Positions 16,608 to 24,107 of a DNA stretch of 29,262 nucleotides are shown here, piece by piece. The position numbers and the translations under genes were made by a program. Positions within the stretch are counted from its first letter, which is position 1. Every line of letters starts with the position of its first letter. A model generated the notes under the pieces. The model saw only the letters and a program-made list of their open reading frames with translations. It did no database searches and was not told the origin of the DNA. The stretch lies in assembly GCA_900759455.1 (NCBI GenBank), contig CAAEVI010000001.1, forward strand, positions 1 through 29,262, in the 5' to 3' direction. The stretch comes from Erysipelotrichaceae bacterium (GTDB lineage Bacteria > Bacillota_I > Bacilli_A > Erysipelotrichales > Erysipelotrichaceae).

Positions 16608-17456
16608 ATGAGCTTTAAAGATCAGACATCAAAAGATGACAAAGGGAAGGCGTTTTCTGCTGAGCAGGTCATTGTTTTTCCCGGGATTGAAAACTTAAAA
16701 AAAGAAGTGGAGAAAATGCGTACGGAGCTGTCTATGCTTTTATTGGAGCGGGATGAGTTGCTGCTTGTGATTTGTCCGAATATTGAAACTGATTATATGT
16801 TGAAATTAGGAAATATCGAATATAAGGCCTATGAAGCAATGTGTGCCATGCTTCGTTTAAAACGTAAGATCGAACTGCTTCAGGCAAAAAGAAACAGACA
16901 GGAAAACATTGTTCTCATTGATATTGAGAAAGTGTTGGATGAAGAGTTCGTCGAATATCAGAGACAGTTGGAAGAACAGTTGAACAAAATGAATGAAGCA
17001 CTACACCGAAGCCGTTTAGAGGCTTTGTCACAGGAAGATACACGGGAGCTTAAAAAGCTTTACCGCAAAATCATGAAGCTGTTACATCCGGATCTCAATC
17101 CAGGTCTTTCGAAATCAAAAACAGAATTGTTTCATCATGCGGTCAGTGCCTATAAGAACGGCGATCTGGATACGCTACGCATGATCTTTGAAATGGTTGG
17201 AGATGATCCGCTGCCAGAGCTGAAAAGTGACGCAATGACACAGCTGACAGAAGAAAAAGAACGTTTGAAGGATTTGCTGAAATCAATCACAGACAGCATC
17301 GAAAAGATAAAGTCAAGCTATCCGTATACCTTGAAAGAACTTCTTGAAGATGAAAAGCAGATAAAAGAAAAGAAGCAGGAATCTGAAGATATTTTGAAGC
17401 AGTATCAGGAAATGATCGCGCTTTATAAAAGAAGGATCGAAGAGATACTGAGGTGA
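16608..17456 (+). CDS. Coiled-coil protein with a J-domain (HPD motif)
   Basis: 282-residue protein, no signal peptide. Residues 25-140 are strongly helical and charged (coiled coil). At 146-197 lies a divergent J-domain: ELKKLYRKIMKLLHPDLNPG with the diagnostic HPD at 160-162, followed by FHHAVSAYKNGDLDTLRMIF, the final helix. Residues 210-282 are a second coiled coil. J-domains recruit and stimulate DnaK/Hsp70, so this may be a specialised co-chaperone or scaffold; the long coiled coils suggest it clamps a partner. GAGGTGG lies about 6 bases before the ATG. It is 47 bases downstream of the pyrophosphohydrolase and 4 bases upstream of the HIRAN gene. Function is not known to me. Confidence 0.75.
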   Translation: MSFKDQTSKDDKGKAFSAEQVIVFPGIENLKKEVEKMRTELSMLLLERDELLLVICPNIETDYMLKLGNIEYKAYEAMCAMLRLKRKIELLQAKRNRQENIVLIDIEKVLDEEFVEYQRQLEEQLNKMNEALHRSRLEALSQEDTRELKKLYRKIMKLLHPDLNPGLSKSKTELFHHAVSAYKNGDLDTLRMIFEMVGDDPLPELKSDAMTQLTEEKERLKDLLKSITDSIEKIKSSYPYTLKELLEDEKQIKEKKQESEDILKQYQEMIALYKRRIEEILR

Positions 17457-17460
17457 TGAG

Positions 17461-17856
17461 ATGAATGATATTGTAGAATCTCAAAGTAGTGTCTTGGCTG
17501 CACTGCATGGAAAAAACGGGGAAATCTCTTTGCCGAAGCCTTTTGAAAGAAATATTTTCCTGTTTGATACCTATGTGGCCGGAACGACACATATTGAGGG
17601 AATGGAAGAATTGGAGCCCGCTCTACAGATTGAAGACAAACTATCGTTTTTCAGAGAACCGGATAATCGCTTTGATGATCAGGCCATTGTGATCAAAACA
17701 ATGGACGGTGTAAAAATCGGTTATATTCCCCGGCAGGATAATGTTATCTTTGCGCGGTTGATGGATGCCGGAAAACTGTTGTTTGGAAAGATTTCCTCAA
17801 AGGAAATCATAGGTTCCTGGGTAAAGATCGGAATCAAAGTATATTTGCATGAATAA
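17461..17856 (+). CDS. HIRAN-domain protein
   Basis: 131-residue protein that is essentially a stand-alone HIRAN domain (about 33-129): FLFDTYVAGTTHIEG, then FFREPDNRFDDQAIVIKTMD and GVKIGYIPRQDNVIFARLMD. HIRAN domains of eukaryotic HLTF/Rad5 bind 3' ends of single-stranded DNA at stalled or damaged forks; bacterial stand-alone forms are little studied and are proposed to sense damaged DNA. The gene starts 4 bases after the J-domain gene stop, with GAGGTGATGAG as ribosome binding region, and is followed by an intrinsic terminator. Together with the helicase-nuclease it suggests an operon acting on DNA. Confidence 0.88.
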   Translation: MNDIVESQSSVLAALHGKNGEISLPKPFERNIFLFDTYVAGTTHIEGMEELEPALQIEDKLSFFREPDNRFDDQAIVIKTMDGVKIGYIPRQDNVIFARLMDAGKLLFGKISSKEIIGSWVKIGIKVYLHE

Positions 17857-17858
17857 AG

Positions 17859-17893
17859 AAGAAACGCTTGTGAAAGATGAGCGTTTCTTTTTT
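17859..17893 (+). terminator. Intrinsic terminator after the HIRAN gene
   Basis: Perfect 10-bp stem AAGAAACGCT/AGCGTTTCTT with an 11-base loop, then a T-run to 17893. It closes the helicase-pyrophosphohydrolase-J-HIRAN island. Confidence 0.9.
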
Positions 17894-17920
17894 ATCATTG
17901 AAACAGCGTGATGATCGTGT

Positions 17921-17970
17921 ATGATCTGCATCATTATATCGTTCAAAATGTCCATATTATTATGGTCATT
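17921..17970 (+). promoter_or_regulatory. Candidate operator dyads upstream of the second PTS operon
   Basis: Two inverted repeats lie upstream of the promoter: ATGAT-CTGC-ATCAT (17921-17934) and AATGTCCATA-TTAT-TATGGTCATT (17947-17956/17961-17970, 9 of 10 positions paired). Their position, 40-90 bases before the -10 box, suits an activator site for the PRD regulator encoded immediately downstream. Binding is inference. Confidence 0.4.
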
Positions 17971-18008
17971 TTTACGAATTTTGGAAACAATTCTTTGCTC
18001 AGTTTCAA

Positions 18009-18017
18009 TGCTATAAT
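18009..18017 (+). promoter_or_regulatory. Extended -10 promoter of the second PTS operon
   Basis: TG-C-TATAAT (18009-18017) is a perfect extended -10. No good -35 is present (AATTCT at the 17-base position), which fits an activator-dependent promoter. The transcript would begin about 20 bases before the regulator start codon. Confidence 0.65.
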
Positions 18018-18043
18018 GGATTCAACAAAGAGGAGTGAAGACA

Positions 18044-19906
18044 TTGAAGCAAAGACAACTGAAGGTCATTCAACTATTATTGGAAAATAAAGAATATCTT
18101 TCAGCCAAAACATATGCAAATCTTCTGGGTATCTCCGAAAAATCTTTTAGAAGAGATTTAGAGGAATTAGAACCGTTTTTCAAGAAGTATGATGCAGAGG
18201 TAATAAAAAAAATCGGCGTCGGTGTTCTGCTTGAAGTTGACCCCCAGCAGCGCATTTTGCTGAATGCGGAAATAGAAAAACTGGTGTGGATCGACAAGGA
18301 AAAAGAATTCCATTCATTAAACGGAACGAATCGAAAGAAAGATATGCGGCTAAATTTACTGTTAAGCGCAGGAGAGATTTACAGTGTTTCGCAAATCGCC
18401 GCAAGCTACTACTTAAGCAAATCATCGGCTTACCATGATTTACAGATGGTGGAAAATTTCTTTAGGGAACATGACCTTACCATTGAAAAAGGAACAAAGG
18501 GAAGCTGCATCCAAGGGAATGAATTTACCATACGAAAACTGATCATAAATGAATTGATCCGATATGAACAGTTTTATGATTTCTTTACACTTCAGTTCAA
18601 TTTTGAATTGATCTCGGCAGGACTAATACAGAAACTGAAATCTTTATTTGTCGAAGAAGACATAAGAGAACTGACAAAACTGATCGAAGAAAAGAACAGA
18701 CAGTTCATCCATCCGCTGACAAACGAAGAAAAGAACTGGATGTTTACCGCATTGCTGATACAGATTTACAGGATACGAATGAACCACATGATCAATGCAT
18801 CCAATCAGTCACGGAAGGCCTTGTTAGAGTATGAATCCGATCTTTCGAATGCATGTATACAAGTGATGAAAAAACAGACAAACCGCAAACTGACGATTGA
18901 AGAAATTACATATATTCACTGGGTATTATCGACATTAAGTCTGAATGATCATCCGCAAAGGGAACGACAGAATATCGAAAATGTCGCAGAGGAGTTCACA
19001 AACGATTTCGTTGATGCTTTTTCCGCAATTACCGGTTTAAGCTTACGGAACAAACAAAGCTTTTATCAGAATATTTCCCAGCATATCTTTTTCATGATTT
19101 CCAGAGTCGTGAACGGCCAGCGCTTTAAAAATCCGATCCTGGACAAGATGAGAAATGAATATCGGGCGATGGAAAAGGTTTGCAGCATCATTTGCTGGAT
19201 CTTGGCAAAAAAACATGGAACCAGCTGTATAAACGACGACGAGATCAGTTATCTGATGTTGTATATTCAGGGGGAAATTATAGATCTGGAACCCAAAATG
19301 AATACCCTTGTGATCTTCGATCTACAGAAAAGCTTACAGTCGTTATTTCAGATTCAGCTATCGAAGCGGTTTCCTAATCTGAATGTCACGTTTACAGATA
19401 ATGACGGAGGAAAAAATCTGCCTGAATATGATCTGATCATCAATACAAAGTCGATGAAAAACAAACTGCAGGAAGCCAATCGAATAGCGATTTCACCGAT
19501 ATTAACAGAAAGTGATTTTGATTTGATCGATGAAACAATTACAAAGATCATTTCCAACCGGAATGACAATTACTTGGAATTAAGTCGGATATTAAATGAC
19601 TTAAAAGATATCGGTGTGGAAATAATGATCAATTCAACAGCCGTCAGTGTTGAAAAACAAAAAAAGGATCATCTGGTTGTCATTGGTACATATGGATGGG
19701 AATATCATTACAGTTTTTCAGATCAGTACAGCAACAAATGCCTGATTTTTACGGAAGATATACAGGCACAGAAAAATGTAATTTATTTTTACATGAGTAA
19801 TTGGGATTTCCTGTTGTTTTCAACAAAGCTTGTATACCTGATTGAAAACAGCACGAAACAGATCGTGAATTATTTCAGACAATATCTAATAGAGGAGTGG
19901 AGCTAA
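18044..19906 (+). CDS. PRD-containing transcriptional regulator (BglG/MtlR/LicR-type)
   Basis: 620-residue PTS-responsive DNA-binding regulator. Two N-terminal HTH regions (about 1-60, with LSAKTYANLLGISEKSFRRDL, and 95-160, with SVSQIAASYYLSKSSAYHDL), PRD1 (about 190-305, His in ITYIHWVLSTL), PRD2 (about 315-415, His in NISQHIFFMISRVVNG), then EIIB-like (about 420-490) and EIIA-like (about 500-620) segments. The EIIB-like part has no cysteine where the phospho-Cys loop should be, the EIIA-like part has no recognisable active-site His motif, and PRD2 reads SYLMLYIQG where the second His is expected. TTG 18044 is the chosen start, 8 bases after AAAGAGGAG; GTG 18035 overlaps that site. It is the first gene of the operon, with one base between its stop and the EIIA start, so it is likely autoregulated. 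Confidence 0.85.
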   Translation: MKQRQLKVIQLLLENKEYLSAKTYANLLGISEKSFRRDLEELEPFFKKYDAEVIKKIGVGVLLEVDPQQRILLNAEIEKLVWIDKEKEFHSLNGTNRKKDMRLNLLLSAGEIYSVSQIAASYYLSKSSAYHDLQMVENFFREHDLTIEKGTKGSCIQGNEFTIRKLIINELIRYEQFYDFFTLQFNFELISAGLIQKLKSLFVEEDIRELTKLIEEKNRQFIHPLTNEEKNWMFTALLIQIYRIRMNHMINASNQSRKALLEYESDLSNACIQVMKKQTNRKLTIEEITYIHWVLSTLSLNDHPQRERQNIENVAEEFTNDFVDAFSAITGLSLRNKQSFYQNISQHIFFMISRVVNGQRFKNPILDKMRNEYRAMEKVCSIICWILAKKHGTSCINDDEISYLMLYIQGEIIDLEPKMNTLVIFDLQKSLQSLFQIQLSKRFPNLNVTFTDNDGGKNLPEYDLIINTKSMKNKLQEANRIAISPILTESDFDLIDETITKIISNRNDNYLELSRILNDLKDIGVEIMINSTAVSVEKQKKDHLVVIGTYGWEYHYSFSDQYSNKCLIFTEDIQAQKNVIYFYMSNWDFLLFSTKLVYLIENSTKQIVNYFRQYLIEEWS

Positions 19907-19907
19907 T

Positions 19908-20312
19908 ATGGAAACAAAATTGATGATAGTTACACATGGCACATTAGGAAAGTCATTACTTGAAACCTCATCCTTGATCGTAGGGGAACAGAGGAATGTA
20001 GAAACTTATGGAGTTGATCTAGGATGTGATGTGGAAAAGTTGAAAAATGAAATCAGACAATCCTTAAAAGAGTCATTTGACAAAGGGCAGTCTGTAATCG
20101 TATTGACGGATATTTTCTACGGTACCCCTTTTAATGTCGTGGTTTCTCTGATGGAAGATTATGATTTTATGCATATTACCGGTATCAATTTATCAATCGT
20201 ACTGGAAATATTGCTAAAGCGAAATGAGATAAAAGAACAGGATATCGACGAAGTGATTGAAGAAGCCAAAAAATCAATGATTAATTGTCGCAAGTTTTTA
20301 ATTGAGGAATAA
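19908..20312 (+). CDS. PTS EIIA, mannose family (second operon)
   Basis: 134-residue cytoplasmic EIIA. It begins METKLMIVTHGTLGKSLLE with His10 as phospho-acceptor and has LTDIFYGTPFNVVVSLM, the family's conserved LTDxxGGTP-like segment. A GAGGAGTGG lies upstream within the end of the regulator gene, one base separating the two genes, so translation is coupled. Partner of the EIIB and the IIC-IID fusion that follow. Confidence 0.93.
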   Translation: METKLMIVTHGTLGKSLLETSSLIVGEQRNVETYGVDLGCDVEKLKNEIRQSLKESFDKGQSVIVLTDIFYGTPFNVVVSLMEDYDFMHITGINLSIVLEILLKRNEIKEQDIDEVIEEAKKSMINCRKFLIEE

Positions 20313-20331
20313 CAGAAAGGAGGTGCTTGTG

Positions 20332-20808
20332 ATGAAAAACGTTTTAATAACAAGAATTGATGACCGTCTGATTCACGGACAAGTAGTAACAGCATGGATC
20401 AAAGTTTATCCGATCAACAAAATCTTAATTATTGATGATGAATTATCAAAAAATAAGTTGATGACGAGAATTTACCGTGCTGCCGCTCCGGCAGGAGTCG
20501 AGGTGATTCTGAAAGGTTTGGATGATGCACTTCATTATTTGCATGAAGAACCGGAAAAAGGAGAAAACGTAATGATTTTGGTTAAGGTGCCTGAAATCAT
20601 TGAAGCAATCATTGATAGCGGCTTTACAGTAAATAAAGTGATCTTAGGAGGAATGGGCGCATCTGAAAAGAGGAAACGATTCAATCGTAATATTTCGGCA
20701 AGTGAAAGTGAAATTGAATCTTTCAGAAGAATTGTTGAAAAGGGAATTGAAATTGTTTATCAGCTGGTTCCAAACGATCGTGAAATGAACATTCGGGATT
20801 TGCTATAG
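20332..20808 (+). CDS. PTS EIIB, mannose/sorbose family (second operon)
   Basis: 158-residue cytoplasmic EIIB. The N-terminus MKNVLITRIDDRLIHGQVVTAW carries the RxDDRLIHGQV signature with His15 as phospho-acceptor. ATG 20332 is set by AAAGGAGGTG about 8 bases upstream; the open frame extends to 20302 but would overlap the EIIA end and add residues not found in the family. It lies between EIIA and the membrane component in the canonical order. The closest functional class is mannose/fructose/sorbose EIIB; the sugar is unknown. Confidence 0.94.
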   Translation: MKNVLITRIDDRLIHGQVVTAWIKVYPINKILIIDDELSKNKLMTRIYRAAAPAGVEVILKGLDDALHYLHEEPEKGENVMILVKVPEIIEAIIDSGFTVNKVILGGMGASEKRKRFNRNISASESEIESFRRIVEKGIEIVYQLVPNDREMNIRDLL

Positions 20809-20821
20809 GAGGAGGATTGTT

Positions 20822-22435
20822 ATGAGTTTACTGCAAGGGATTTTATTAGCATTTCTATATTATTTAGGCAACAGTACATGGGGCTTAGGCGTCGGTTGGT
20901 GGACTTTGATGCGTCCGTTGGTGCTTGGGTTTATTTCGGGAATCATTCTCGGTGATCCGGCCCAGGGAACCATCGTGGGTGCACAGATCAATGTGCTTTA
21001 TCTGGGCTTTATTGGTGCAGGCGGTGCCTTGCCGGGCGATATTGCCTTAGCTGGCGTTGTCGGAACGGCCATTGCATTATCAACGGGTGTAGATGTAAAT
21101 ACAGCTATGTCACTGGCAGTTCCTGTAGGTCTGCTAGGTACGATCATCTGGGTCATGAAGATGACCGTCAATACCGCATGGGTACGTTTTGCGGAAAAAT
21201 ATGCGGATAGCGGAAACACAAAGAGTTTCTGGATCGCCGATGTAGTCATGCCGCAGCTGTTTCTGTTCATCGTAAGTTTTATTTCCTGCTTTGTTATCGT
21301 ATATTTCGGTGTTTCGTATATTAAGGATATACTGGATTTCCTTGGTGACAATGTAGTAGGCGTATTATCCACGATTGGCGGAATGCTGCCTGCAGTAGGT
21401 ATTGCCCTGACATTAAAATCAATCTTCAAAGCAGAATCGATTCCTATGTTCTTTTTGGGATTTATGCTAGTACAGTATTTTGGTTTAGACATGATTGCCA
21501 CAGGCTTCCTGTCTCTGGTCTTTACTGTTATCTATATGCAGCTCAAAACAAAGGAAGGAGAAGAACCTTTACTTGCCGGTTTTGATCATAATGTGGAAGG
21601 TCAGACAAGCTATGTACTGCTTGATAAAAAGACAATTAAAAAATCCTGGTTCAGATGGATCATGTTTAACCAGGCAAATTATAACTATGAGCGTATGCAG
21701 GGAACCGGATTCTGTCATGCCATGCTTCCGATTATAGATAAACTGTATCCAGATGATGCGGAAAAGAGAAGAGAACGCATGAAACTTCATATGAATTTCT
21801 TTAACACAGAACCGCAGTGGGGAGCTTGTATTATTGGTCTGACAGCTGCATTGGAAGAGAAAAAAGCACAGGGTTCGGATGAGGAAATCAGTGATGAGAT
21901 GATCACCTCTATTAAGTCAAGCTTGATGGGACCTCTTGCGGGTATTGGCGATACCATTGACGGCGGAGTCATAACACCTTTACTGCTTACATTATTTATC
22001 GGTATTTCACAGACAGGAAACTTATTGGGACCGATCGGCTACATTATCGTTGAGGCATGTATCATGTGGTCTATTTACTGGTTTTCTTACAAACTGGGTT
22101 ATGAAAAGGGATCAGATGCCATCGTGAATTTACTTGAAAGCGGGAAAATCAATAAACTGATCTTAGGTGCTTCTATCATGGGATGTATGGTACTTGGCGG
22201 ACTGGTTGGAAATTTCGTTACATTTAAGACTGGATTGACATTTGATGTTGGAGGAGATGCACCGTTTGTTTTACAGGAACAGTTGTTTGATGTGATCCTG
22301 CCTGGCATGCTTCCATTATTGCTGACATTAGGATGCTATTGGTTAATAACGAAGAAAAATGTTTCTTCTGTTAAAGTAATCTTGTTGATCTTTGTTTTAG
22401 GCTTAGTCGGCGGATTGTTGGGCATTTTTGCTTAA
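20822..22435 (+). CDS. PTS IIC-IID fusion, mannose family
   Basis: 537-residue membrane protein in which IIC and IID, normally separate, are one chain. Residues 1-242 are IIC (LYYLGNSTWGLGVGWWTLMR, ILGDPAQGTIVGAQINVLYLG, GMLPAVGIALTLKSI). Residues 243-270 form a hydrophilic linker (KTKEGEEPLLAGFDHNVEG). Residues 271-537 are IID (KSWFRWIMFNQANYNYERMQ, MLPIIDKLYP, NFFNTEPQWGACIIGLTAAL, SLMGPLAGIGDTIDGG). The sequence reads through the junction without a stop or an internal ribosome binding site that I can see, and both halves look intact. A GGAGGA precedes the ATG. Compare the first operon, where IIC and IID are separate genes overlapping by 14 bases. Confidence 0.93.
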   Translation: MSLLQGILLAFLYYLGNSTWGLGVGWWTLMRPLVLGFISGIILGDPAQGTIVGAQINVLYLGFIGAGGALPGDIALAGVVGTAIALSTGVDVNTAMSLAVPVGLLGTIIWVMKMTVNTAWVRFAEKYADSGNTKSFWIADVVMPQLFLFIVSFISCFVIVYFGVSYIKDILDFLGDNVVGVLSTIGGMLPAVGIALTLKSIFKAESIPMFFLGFMLVQYFGLDMIATGFLSLVFTVIYMQLKTKEGEEPLLAGFDHNVEGQTSYVLLDKKTIKKSWFRWIMFNQANYNYERMQGTGFCHAMLPIIDKLYPDDAEKRRERMKLHMNFFNTEPQWGACIIGLTAALEEKKAQGSDEEISDEMITSIKSSLMGPLAGIGDTIDGGVITPLLLTLFIGISQTGNLLGPIGYIIVEACIMWSIYWFSYKLGYEKGSDAIVNLLESGKINKLILGASIMGCMVLGGLVGNFVTFKTGLTFDVGGDAPFVLQEQLFDVILPGMLPLLLTLGCYWLITKKNVSSVKVILLIFVLGLVGGLLGIFA

Positions 22436-22445
22436 GGAGGACAGT

Positions 22446-23687
22446 ATGATCATTCAATTTGACGAAAAGTATAAATCATTTCCGAAGGAAGAATATGAGC
22501 TTCATGTAGAAAAGCTTCAGACAGAAATGAAAAAGATGAATCTGGATTTACTGTTACTGACAAGTCCTGAAAATATCTACTATTCTACAGGTTATCGTTC
22601 CTGGTATACTTCAAGCCTGTTTCGTCCGGTATATGTGCTTGTTCCGTTGGAAGGTGATCCAGCTGTCATCTTACGTATTCTGGAGAAAAGCACGGTAAAG
22701 TTTACAAGCTGGACATCTAATGTCTTTGTGTCAGGAACAAAAGCGAGAAATATCGGATATTTGGATGCGGAAAGCCATATCGAGGCTACAAAAAAGGCGA
22801 TTGACCAGATTGCCCCGTCTGCCAAAACGATCGGTATCGAAAAAGCAGACGGCTGTCAGTTCTTCTGGTCTCTTCAGATGCTGGAAGATTTTGCGCAAAA
22901 ATATCCGCAATATGAATTTGTAGACGGGACATTGGCATTTCAACGTGCCAGAATGATCAAAACATCGTGGGAGATCGAGAAGATCCGAAGCGTTTGTTAT
23001 ATTACCGAAAAGGCAATTGAAGAAACATTTGCCATGGTGCGTCCGGGACAGACAACAGAAAAAGAGATAGCAAGGAGCATTGCCTCTAAGATGGCAGCTG
23101 ACGGAGTAGATAAATTCTCATATTTAACTGTAACCAGCGGCATTCAGAAATATACAACGTTGAATGCGTATGCGACAGATCGAATCGTTCAGTTCGGAGA
23201 ATTGCTTCTTGTGGACATCAGCGGTCATATCGACGGTTATGCATCTGATTTGACCAGAATGATGTATTTAGGAAATGAAATACCGAAAGATATTTATGAC
23301 ATGGCAAAAGCCAGCAGTGACTGTGTGATCGCAGGGAAAGAATATATGAAACCGGGAAGAAAAATCGGGGCTTTAAATAAAACGATTGAAGATACGCTGC
23401 GAAATGCAGGTTACAGCGATTATGTCATTCATTCCAGCGGTCATTGTGTCGGGCTGAATGTAGTTGAATATCCTACTATTTATGATGAAAGCGATGTTAT
23501 GTTAGAACCGGGAATGGTATTTGCGGTCGAAAACGGTGTATACCCATTTGATAAAGAAGATGGTGCGGAAAATATGCATCTGGCGTTCAGAATGGAGGAT
23601 GAAGTACTGGTAACCGAACATGGATCTGAATGGATAACAGGCCCAGGAAAAGCAATCTATTGCTTAAAGGATTTTAAGCAAAAATAA
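22446..23687 (+). CDS. M24-family metallopeptidase (Xaa-Pro dipeptidase/creatinase-like)
   Basis: 413-residue cytoplasmic protein with a creatinase-type N-terminal domain (about 1-165) and a pita-bread M24 catalytic domain (about 175-405). Dimetal ligands are visible: VDISGHIDGYASDLTR with the two aspartates 11 residues apart, HSSGHCVGL for the histidine, AVENGVY and RMEDEVLVTE for the two glutamates. All five appear intact, so a peptidase is likelier than a creatinase, which lacks the full set. ATG 22446 is favoured by AAGGAGG 5 bases upstream, itself overlapping the end of the IIC-IID gene. A peptidase as the last gene of a PTS operon suggests that the imported compound contains an amide or peptide bond; this is inference. 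Confidence 0.88.
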   Translation: MIIQFDEKYKSFPKEEYELHVEKLQTEMKKMNLDLLLLTSPENIYYSTGYRSWYTSSLFRPVYVLVPLEGDPAVILRILEKSTVKFTSWTSNVFVSGTKARNIGYLDAESHIEATKKAIDQIAPSAKTIGIEKADGCQFFWSLQMLEDFAQKYPQYEFVDGTLAFQRARMIKTSWEIEKIRSVCYITEKAIEETFAMVRPGQTTEKEIARSIASKMAADGVDKFSYLTVTSGIQKYTTLNAYATDRIVQFGELLLVDISGHIDGYASDLTRMMYLGNEIPKDIYDMAKASSDCVIAGKEYMKPGRKIGALNKTIEDTLRNAGYSDYVIHSSGHCVGLNVVEYPTIYDESDVMLEPGMVFAVENGVYPFDKEDGAENMHLAFRMEDEVLVTEHGSEWITGPGKAIYCLKDFKQK

Positions 23688-24107
23688 TTTTACGAAATAA
23701 AAAATGACCTATAGTAGTGATTCTTGAGGTGACCCCCAAAAGTTAGACCAATAAGTTTAACGATTGGAGGTCACTACATCTTCATTACTGTGGGTCATTT
23801 TTTAATGAGTACTAATTAGAAAGATTCATAGACGATCTTTAAAAGAGTATTATCATTTCAATATTTAAATGTATCAAGAATAGTATTTTGATTTTCTTGC
23901 TGTAAGATCTCAAAGAGAGTCATCACTCAGATAATTATCTCTTTTTGGACATGCATGATTTGAAAAAAGACAGAACATACTTTGAAATATCAATATTCCG
24001 TTTTCTCAAAAACGTGTGATAAGAGCATAGAGAGACTTGAGGTGGCTGAATAAAAATGCATTTATACATGTACATTTGAAAAATATAAACTTTTCATTTG
24101 ATACATT
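23688..24107. other. Intergenic stretch with only a repeat element
   Basis: Between the M24 peptidase and the Nif3-like gene. It holds the nested inverted repeat described at 23699-23803. The remainder (23804-24107) is AT-rich with no reading frame of note; the ACATGT palindrome near 24068 is short and probably incidental. Confidence 0.6.
23699..23803. repeat. Nested inverted repeat with IS3-like end; probable terminator
   Basis: Outer arms 23699-23720 and 23782-23803 pair over 22 positions if three G-U pairs are allowed, and end in six T residues, so the transcript of the M24 operon could fold into a terminator. Inside sits a second palindrome: GTGACCCCCAAAAGTTAGAC (23729-23748) against 23755-23774, 16 of 20 positions paired. 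The GTGACCCCCAAAAGTTAGAC arm resembles the terminal sequences of IS3-family elements, and TTGGAGGTCACTAC looks like a transposase ribosome binding region, but no transposase follows. Best explained as a MITE-like element or an IS remnant of about 105 bases. Confidence 0.55.
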
